This document shows, piece after piece, positions 56,101 through 64,000 of a DNA stretch of 64,000 nucleotides (position 1 is the stretch's first letter; each line of letters begins with the position of its first letter). The translations under genes were made by a program, and so were the position numbers. This DNA comes from Niebla homalea (lineage: Eukaryota; Ascomycota; Lecanoromycetes; Lecanorales; Ramalinaceae), in NCBI GenBank assembly GCA_019925105.1, contig JAHGAU010000029.1, positions 496,001 to 560,000 on the forward strand, given 5' to 3'. The notes below the pieces were generated by a model, which saw only the letters and a list, made by a program, of their open reading frames with translations, searched no databases and was not told where the DNA came from.

Positions 56101-59100
56101 TGTGCCTTTGACTCTTGTTCCTCGTTAGAAGGCTGCCTGGCCTCACTTGGAGTAGAGTATTGATCAATGTCCATACAAGGGGACTGAGGCTCTTTGGCGT
56201 AAGAGTCAATGATTTCGCGCTCGGTAGGTTCTTCCTTGAACTCTTGCTGCTTCTCTACGGTTGGGCTAGGCTCCGTTGCTGGGTACCCACTGTCTCGTTC
56301 TGCGCGATGCATGCGCTCCTCTGGCATGCCAGGTGACATTGGTACATTGATTGCACTATCCCTTTGGCGCTGCTCGTCAATATCTCTCAAAGAAAGTGGC
56401 TCAGATCCCTCTTCTTCAACGCTTGCCAAAAGCGGTGCGGATTTGGTATGTTGTTGTGCCGTTGAATTCAATTGATGCTCACCTATCTGCGTTGCATCTT
56501 CATCTGTCGCAGGTAATTCTGTGACGTCCAAATCTCTGTTCTCGGCTACATCATCCTCAACTGGAGTTGCATCTTCACTGCGCTTCATGTCCTTTGTCTT
56601 GTCTTTCTTGGACTTTTGTCGAGAGAGCCCTTCTACTGCACTTGCCGCTGCACCTAGCGAGGCTGCGGCAGCAACATCACTAACTCCCTGATGAGATTGC
56701 GCAGTTTCCTGTGGAGACTCATTCTGAGCATCAGGTTCACCTCCTCCGCCATATTGCTCTGCTGGATCAGCATTGATCGTCTCGTCAAGCTTCGGCAGCT
56801 CAGGTTCAGCTTTTGAGGCATTCCTCGATTTCTTCCCTTTCTTGGTCTTCTTGGTAGGAAGCGGCCTCCAGTCATCGTCCCCTCTTTGCTGGTCTGCACC
56901 TTCGGCCTGAACATCAATCATCGCCTCAATCGGATCTGTTTGCTGGGGCGCAGGTCTACCCGGGGTATCGAAAACCTCATGAGCGTCTTCATACTCCTGC
57001 GGGTGCTCAGGCTCGACCCTTTCATCCACCATTGGCGCCTCAGCTTCAGCTTCTGAAGTATTCCTAGATTTCCTCCCTTTCTTGCTCTTCTTTGTGGGAG
57101 GAGGCTCCCAAGTATCATCCGCTCGCTCTTTTGTAGCTTCCGGTTGTACATCGCGTGAACCCTCTTGTAAATCTGCGATCTCCTGAGGAATTGATGCCTC
57201 AGCATTAAATTCGTCGTGCCCATTGTCACGCTCTTGCGGTCGCGCGGTCTTGGGTGCCTCATCGACAAGCTCGGCTACGGAGGCATCTCTAGACTTCTTT
57301 CCCTTTTTGCGCTTCTTCCTGGCTAGAGGCTCCCAGCTATCGGTAAGAGGCTCATTTGAGGGCTCCGCTTGCACTTCGCCAGACTCCGTTTCTGGCGTTA
57401 TTGATTGCTGTATGGGCGGAGCAGGTCCCATGGGCAAGGACTGACCACGGCCCTCTTCTCCCGTACCTGGGACATCCTCCACATGGGCATCCGAGACCTT
57501 TTTGGGCTTCTTTATCTTCTTGTTCTTTTGAGTATGAATGGGCTCCCAATCATCGGCAGGAGGCTCATCTCGGGGCTCCTCTTGTACATCGCGAGACCCG
57601 GTTTCTGGAACTATCGATTCTTGAACGGGCTGCATGGGTCCCGTCGACAAGGACTGACTACGCTCCTCTTGTTCGATACCTGCGACGCCCTGCTCTTCGG
57701 CTCTTGAGGCCTTCCGAGACATCTTACCCTTTTTTCCTTTCTTGGAAGGCAGAGGCTGCCACTCACCACCCTCTTCTTGCCCCCTCGTGACTTCAGCTTG
57801 CACATCTTGCGGCTCTGCCACCGGAGTTTCCAGTCCTTGCGTGGCTTGAGAGGGCTCCGTTGCCAAGTATTGACTACGTTCTTCCTCTCCGTCAACCGTG
57901 TCGATCGTTTGTTCGGCTCTGAAGACCTTTTCGGATTTCTCTCCAATTCTGCCCCTCTTGGAGAGAACGGGCGCGGAATCATCACCATCCTCGTGGTCGG
58001 CTGGGATTACCTCTTGAACACCCCGACGCTCTACTTCTTGTTCTTCTGTAGCTAGAGCTGGCTCTACTGACAATGACTGACGATCTCCCTCTACGGTGCC
58101 TCCGACATCCTCCTCGGCGCGATGTGAGGGCTGCATGCCAAAGTAGTCGCCCTCGTCACCCTGGGCTCTACTGCTCCTTCGGGCGACGGATGGCGATACC
58201 TCGATTGGAGTTTCAGCTTCCTTTTGATAGGCTTCACCAGCCTCGATGTTCTCTTCCAGATCCAAAGGCCTATCCTCCATGTCAAGATTCTCGGTCACAG
58301 GTTCAGATTCTTGCGAAATACCGGCAGTTGCAGTTTCATCTTCCCAAATCATCGGCTGCTGTGACTTCTTGCCTTTCTTGCCTTTCTTCCCGTTCTTTGA
58401 TCTTTTGGTCGGCTGGAATCGAAATGCTTGAGTCTCTTGCGTCTCCTCCGGTTGCGACTTGGGTCTCGAAACCGGCTCCTCAACAATGTCTTCCAAGGAT
58501 GTTGCTTTGGCCAAAGTCTCACGAGGCTCTTGAGGAGATGATTCCATTGTCATCGAAGTTTCGTATCGACTTTGGGATGCTTCTGGACCTTGTGTTGCCT
58601 GTCCAATCAGTTGGTCCGGCATCTGCCCTTGAAGCTGCCTTTCCAGCTCACGAGCATACTGTTCATCATACTCGCGTTGCTCCTCCGTATTGAGAAGATC
58701 AGCGCTACCAGCTGATAGGGGTGTCGGCGGGCCGGAAGTTCTTGGCGGCTCCACTGAAACCTCGGACGGGTCCTCCATGGTCGCTGGCGCCGCAAGACCG
58801 GTTTCACGAACATCACCTGTTTCGGCAGCTTGGGAGGCCAGAATGTTGTCGGTGAAAGCCTGCACTCGCTCTTTTGAGGGAATACGATCGTCTTCAACCA
58901 CGCCTTCACCAGGAGAATTGTGTTCAGCAGATTGGTCCCAGCTGATGTTGCTAGGAACCGTCTCTGAAGGGCGACCGATATTGGCTCGAGAAGTCTGGTC
59001 ATCTCTTCGCAATTCATCTCCAAGCAAAGGACTCGTTTCTGGGACGTGACTGACAGAGCATACGTGGTTATCGACTATCGACGGTTCCTCTCCCTCAACG

Positions 59101-62100
59101 ATCTGCTTGGTGACAGCGAGATTCTGACTTCTGCTTGAACGCCTGTCATCTGGGGGTCCTTGAGTCTCTGTTGGCGCTACAATGATATCTCGGCTTTCAT
59201 CAACGGCTGCCTGCTCGTGATTCGGCTCGATGCCAGTGTCTTGATGTTTAGACTCCTCTACTGGCTCTTCAATGGCCGTTGGCGTTACTACATTCGCAAC
59301 TTCAGGATCGAGACCTAAAGAATTATTGCTGTTGCTCGAGCGCTCCTTGGGCAATTCAACATCTGGCTCTACGACTTCTGTTGGCTCCATAGCAGCGGGC
59401 GCGAGCAGAGTGTCACCTGCAGCAACTCCTGTATCAGGAACATCCAATTTGCCTCGATTTCCTTCCATTCTCGGATCCGATTCTGGTGACCTCGATCTAG
59501 GCGGTTCTATCTCGACATCTTGACGAAGCGACTCCGACTCTTCAGCGCCTTCAGGAGGTGGCTCTGTCGGCTCTTCATCCCACGAGAACTTTTGGCTCTT
59601 CTTTGCCTTCTTTCTGTCTTTTTTGGTCTTCTTATTTGTTGGGCGAGCTTCTTCGATAGCTTCAACTTCTGGTATTCCTGGTGTGTCAGCCATAGGAGCA
59701 GGATCCTGTTGCTCGGCGATGGTTGCATTCTCCACAATCTCACGAGTCAAAGCTGGGTCCTCAGGGGCTTCGACGATTTCGGCAACTTTAGCAGGCGGCG
59801 TTCCTGTTGGCTCTTCATCCCAAGAAAATGTCCGTTGTTTCTTCGCTTTCTTCTTGTCCTTTGTCCCCTTTTTCGTCGATGGTGAGGCCTCATCGATCGT
59901 TCCAACCTCAGCTGATGCCGCCATGTCAGTTACTGGCGCAGACTCTTGCAACTCGGTAATAGGTTCCCCTTCAACGGCTGGATGAACTGACTCTGGTTCT
60001 TTCGAAAATTGAGCAACCACTTCCGGACTTTCAGCAGTCGGCTCCGTCGATGGCTCTTCATCCCACGGAAGCGACTTCCTTCTCTTTCCTTTCTTCTTGT
60101 CTTTTGTCGCCTTTTTGGTCAATGGCAGAGCCTCGTCAACATCAACTGCAGTCGGTACTGTTCCAGGTACCGACACAGGATCTTCTGGTTCGATAGAAGG
60201 TTCATGCTGAATATTCGAAGGAACTGATTCTGGTTCCTTGAAAGGTTCGGCAACAACTTCAGCAATCTCAGCAGTCGGCTCCGTCAATGGCTCTTCATCC
60301 CAAGAAAGCGTTTGCTTTTTCTTTGCCTTCTTCTTGTCCTTCTTCCGATTTCTCGTTGATGACGGAGCCTCGTCGGTAGCTTCAACCCCAGGTACTGTTG
60401 CTGAGTCAACTATTGACTCAGGCACTTGTGCGTCGGCGATAGATTCACCCTCATTAACTGAACGAAGTGACACTGCCTCCTCTGCAACACCGGCAGGCGG
60501 CTCCGTTGGCTCATTGTCCCAAGAGATGGTCTGTCTTTTCTTTGACTTTCTTTTGTCCTTCTTCTTGGCCTTTGCGGTCATGGGCGGAGAGTCCTCGTTG
60601 GCTTCAACTCCAACCGACACTGGTGCTTCAGGTACATCTACAATCTCTTCTATTTCAGCGGCTAATTTTGTTGGCTCTTCAAGCGAAGCAAGGGGGATCG
60701 CCACGTTTGTCGAAGCCGCTTTTGGTGGTTCCGGTCCCAGATCGTTTTTGTGGCTCTCAGAAGGGTAGGATCGGAGCAATTCATCCAAGGGGGGATGTTT
60801 ACGATGCTCATCCGCCGGCACCGTTCCAACATTGTCGGAAGCCTCTTGTTCATGGGCTTGACTTGAAGTTTCTTCACCAGATTGACGGGACTCTTCAGTG
60901 ACTTGGAAACCTTTATTGGCAAGCGGCCGTATCTCCTGCTCATCAGCTGTAGGTGAGGGACTTTCAGGTTGTCGGAGCTGCTGGTCGAATTCCGGGTCCT
61001 TTGACTCCGTGAAATGAGCGTCAACCGGTGTATCTTCCATTTGACGGGTGTCCGGCATTGGGACAGCATTTTCATCTGGGGAAAGTGATTTATCCTTTCC
61101 AGCCTGTTCTTCGAGCACATCATCCGGCACGAAAGGTAAAAGCTTCTTACCATTCTCCTCCCTATTTTTGCCCTTTTGTTTCAAGAAGTCTTCGACAGGC
61201 TCGCTTTCGGTTCGAGATACCGGACCAGGACCACTGCTCGCAACTTCTTCTACCAACTCAGGCTGCCCATAAACAATTTCTGCATTTTCACTATCTAGTG
61301 AAGGTTCGTTAAGGGAAGGTTGTAGTTCGTCAAGAGGAGGTTGTGGTTCGTCAAGAGAAGGTTGTAGTTCGTCAAGAGGAGGTTGTAGTTCGTCAAAAGG
61401 AGGTTGTGGTTCGTCAAGAGAAGGTTGTAGTTCGTCAAGAGAAGGTTGTAATTCGTCAAGAGGAGGTTGTACTTCGTCAAGAGAAGGTTGTAGTTCGTCA
61501 AGAGAAGGCTGTATTTTGTCAAGAGAAGGTTGTGGCTCCTCTATGTCTTGATCCTGGTCGAGTTCAGGTGTCTCAGACTTCTCCATTTTCTTCTTGTCTT
61601 TTCTGGTCTTCGGGGGTACGAAGTCATTATTGAGATCTTCTCTTGCAATGCTTGGATCCGACTTTTCCAAATCCATAGTATTTGGGACAGCACCAGTGGC
61701 TTCAGTAACCAGAGAGTTAGAAGGAGCCTTAACACTCTCTCGGTGTACAACCTCCTGCGTCGGAGTAAGCATTAGCTCCGGTTTTTCCGTCCTTGCTGGT
61801 TCAGCTTCGGCCAATCGCTCGCCACTGAGCATTTCATTCGATTGGCCTACATACTTGTTCTTTTCAATTGAAGGAAAGCCGGCAGCCTCATTTTCGGTGC
61901 TTTCAGGAGCTTTCGGCTCTGGTGGGTCCGCTATGGGATCGGATTCTGTTTCCGAAGCTATAGCATTTACCATCTCCGCCTGCTTCTTCTCTTTTCGGCC
62001 CTTCTTAGGTGCATTCTGGGCTTCGCCGATATCCTCAGTCTTGCGCTCTGGGGCGTCAGTCTGCTCGACCGATGGAAAGACAATTTCCGCAATCTCGGCG

Positions 62101-64000
62101 CTTGGAGGTGGTTGAGAAGGGTCACTTTTGGTCAGCACCGATGAAATATTGTCGTGTGAAACAGTGTCCTCCAGCATTTGGCTTGTATCATGGGTGGATT
62201 CGGCATTATCGCTCGTAGGCGCTACTCTAATGTTCTGATCTAGCTCAGGTGAGTCAGCAACTTCCCGAGAAGTCTTCTCTGTCCCACTAGCTGCAGGAGA
62301 TTGAGAAGCATCAGATTTCAAGATAGATGCTGTGTCAGATCGTGAGGCAGCAGATTCGGGTTGTTGAGCAAGCGCCGCGTCAATCTCATGACTGTCATTG
62401 CCCTCTGGACCTGGCGAAGCTGATTGCAAATGAGCGAATTCAATTGACTTCCTTACAACACCAGCCGCAATAGCAGGCTCCGTCATTTGTTCGGATTGAT
62501 CTTCGCTCTGAAAGTCACGGTCTTTGAGGTTCTCTAGCTCTTTCAAAGACTTGTCAATGGATGTCATGGGGTCTTTGCCTTCTACCAGCTCTTGTGATTC
62601 CTCAGTCTTTGCAGGGCCTGCGTCATCTTCGAGCCCCGCATTGTTATCTCCTGCGAGTTTCGACAGGTCACGCGTCCCTGTTGGAAAATCTGGCGTCTGG
62701 CTTTGTGGCAAGTCGGATTGCATATTCCAATCGGCGGCGGGATGAGCAACGACCCCCGCTTCCACGTCTAATGATCGATCTGGTTCCATCAAATCACGGA
62801 CACCTGATTGGCTCAAAGACCCTTCCCGAGAAATGGCTTCAGAATCGTCCGCTTCTTGCGCTTCGTTGGTCCCAACATTGGAGGATGGCGCTGAAAGAAA
62901 CTCCTCCCATTCCAAATCTTGATATCTTCTCTTGTTCTTACCCATCTTACCCTTCTTTCTGCTGCTGGCTAGTGTCGGAGTATTGTCGTTGCCTCCTAGG
63001 CCGTCTAATGATTTATGCTTGTTCAACGGTTTACCTTGATCATTGAGCTCTTCAGTAATGAACCCAGTGGTCGTGCCTGAAGCCGAGATTCCTGAGGCCG
63101 AAACTTCGGCTTGTGGCTCGGAGACGCTTTGTCTGCCCTCCATTCCCTTTTTACTCTTCTTTCCCGCAGCGAATTGGAAGGAAGCATCTTCAAGGGCCTC
63201 GCCTGTAGGAGGGGGAACGGATGTATAAATTGGTTCTTGGTCTTGAAAATCTCGCAGCTTGCCAGTATCGAGAGGGGTTGCCTCCTCAGGCGACTCTGCG
63301 ACGGATGTCTTGTCTGCTGGTGCAGGTGGGACAAATCTTTCATGCGTTTGCTGCTCTGGAAATTCAGAGACCTTACCAATATCATGAACGGTTCCTGCCA
63401 TGGGCGACTTTAAAGGCTTGTCCGCTGGAGGAGGCGGCATTAATGTCTCTAGGGCTTGCTGCTCTGGAACATCGAATGTCTCAGCAACATTAAGAATGGT
63501 GTCATCGTTGGGCAGATCTGGCTCAGATGGCTCGTCCACTGTTTCTTGGCTACCCTTCTTGCCCTTCTTGCCTTTCTTTTTTGCAGTGAACTGGAAGGGG
63601 TCGTCTCCAAGGGTGTCTGATGGTATAGGCGCGGCATGAGTCTTCTCCGCTTGCTGTTCTTCGATATCAGTTGCCTTGAGTGGATAGGTAACGCGGTCGT
63701 CTTGCGGCGAGATCAATTCAGATGGCTTCTGTACTGAGTTCTGTTGACTCTTCTTACCTTTCTTGCCTTCTTTCTTAGTCGTAGATTGGAGCGAGTCATC
63801 ATCCGGGATACTTGCTGCTGTGGGCGCGACGGGTTCTCCCTGCTCATCCGCCTGTTGCTCCTCATTACCGAATGTTCTAGCGACATCAGTAATAGTGTCG
63901 TCTTCGGTGAAGGGTGCTGCGGACGGCGTGTCTACAGCACACGGCTTGTCATCTGAAGACGGGAGATCTGCGGTGCTTTGCCTGGAATTCTTGCCTCTCT
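53141..64000 (-). CDS. lah: giant Leashin / involucrin-repeat protein, C-terminal part (5' end outside window)
   Basis: Two exons are visible: 64000-54783 (open to the right edge) and 54691-53141, joined over a 91-bp intron (GTAAGT donor, ATTAG acceptor) as MADY|EGFGAIRGESPMSPTRPPS. About 3588 residues are visible and more lie upstream. The first exon is a 9.2-kb uninterrupted frame of Glu/Pro/Ser/Lys-rich sequence with four repeat families. The final exon is different: a coiled coil (MRKRQSMHFAEMEQRLAMLA...) and a globular end with SMNERSG. Fungal proteins with this layout are annotated involucrin-repeat proteins, and in Aspergillus and Neurospora they are Leashin, which tethers Woronin bodies to the cell cortex and septal pore; the C-terminal part targets the septum. 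Orthology rests on architecture and the C-terminal block, not on a search. The C-terminal exon could be mistaken for a separate 505-residue gene. Confidence 0.8.
56790..58440 (-). repeat. Leashin repeat family B, about seven copies
   Basis: Diverged units of about 70-80 residues each start with a Trp-containing block and a lysine cluster of the type DxWEPLPTKKxKKGKKSRxAS, followed by an acidic linker. Copies lie near 58400, 57950, 57750, 57520, 57320, 57100 and 56860. Confidence 0.75.
59540..60595 (-). repeat. Leashin repeat family A, five copies
   Basis: Five units of about 75 residues carry KKDKKKAKKxQTxSWDEEP followed by TEPPAExAE and an acidic linker. Lysine clusters and the SWDEEP core are well kept; linkers vary. 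Confidence 0.85.
61303..61536 (-). repeat. 21-bp coding minisatellite, about eleven heptads
   Basis: Eleven seven-residue units QP(S/P)(L/F)DE(L/P/V) in tandem, encoded by 21-bp units. Many are near-identical at DNA level, so expansion is recent. The array is open in other frames too because the unit lacks stops. Confidence 0.9.
63125..63800 (-). repeat. Leashin repeat family C, three copies
   Basis: Three spaced copies of FQFxAKKKGKKGKKGSQ-like blocks (near 63790, 63570 and 63165), each ahead of an acidic linker containing an EQQAxET-like motif. More copies may lie beyond the right edge. Confidence 0.7.

Noticed and set aside
61295..61633. Repetitive frames giving LLLTNYN or VVVRQEK peptides
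   Set aside because: The 21-bp unit lacks stops in several frames; only the frame continuous with the 9.2-kb exon is credible.

Overview
The window is nuclear DNA of a filamentous ascomycete (Pezizomycotina). The genes are intron-poor, and the introns are short (about 50-250 bp) with GTAAGT/GTATGT-like donors and CTAA-type branch sites. The gene set contains fungal markers: an N. crassa ras-2-type GTPase, an ApsA/Num1 nuclear-migration protein, a flotillin, Ser/Thr-rich secreted and GPI-anchored wall proteins, and a giant Leashin/involucrin-repeat protein of the kind that tethers Woronin bodies. The class cannot be fixed from the sequence alone. No tRNA, rRNA or CRISPR was found.

Layout. 1-430 (-): start of a Pro/Gln/His-rich protein running off the left edge. 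431-5372: gene-poor, holding one 549-bp foldback/MITE-like element (4312-4860). 5373-9252 (+): ER DnaJ chaperone Scj1, then a propionyl/acetyl-CoA synthetase. 11745-12546 (+): ras-2. 15106-19237 (+): ApsA/Num1 with C-terminal PH domain. 20449-21435 (+) and 23421-24338 (-): two cell-surface proteins with internal tandem repeats. 26095-27594 (-): tail-anchored coiled-coil protein. 28074-28763 (-): small PPxY protein. 29438-30949 (+): flotillin. 34453-36326 (+): Utp18. 36530-38163 (-): hexokinase, head-to-head with a CSC1/OSCA-type membrane protein at 39157-42724 (+). 42987-44519 (-): Cys/His-motif low-complexity protein. 46787-48674 (+): ammonium transporter. 50857-52669 (+): glutamate decarboxylase. 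53141-64000 (-): Leashin-like giant gene, 5' end outside the window.

Functional themes: hyphal architecture (ApsA, ras-2, flotillin, Leashin, wall proteins) sits among primary carbon and nitrogen metabolism genes (hexokinase, acyl-CoA synthetase, ammonium transporter, glutamate decarboxylase). There is no sign of a secondary-metabolite or defence cluster; these look like ordinary core-genome neighbours with long (2-4 kb) intergenic spacers.

Best leads: (1) a hexokinase intron whose donor is GAATGT rather than GTATGT, leaving either a GA-AG intron or an unusual alternative; (2) the Leashin-like gene, whose last two exons look like two genes and whose central region is built from four unrelated repeat families; (3) the foldback element with about 130-bp inverted arms around a 12-bp repeat core; (4) a left-edge coding frame that has no stop inside the window.
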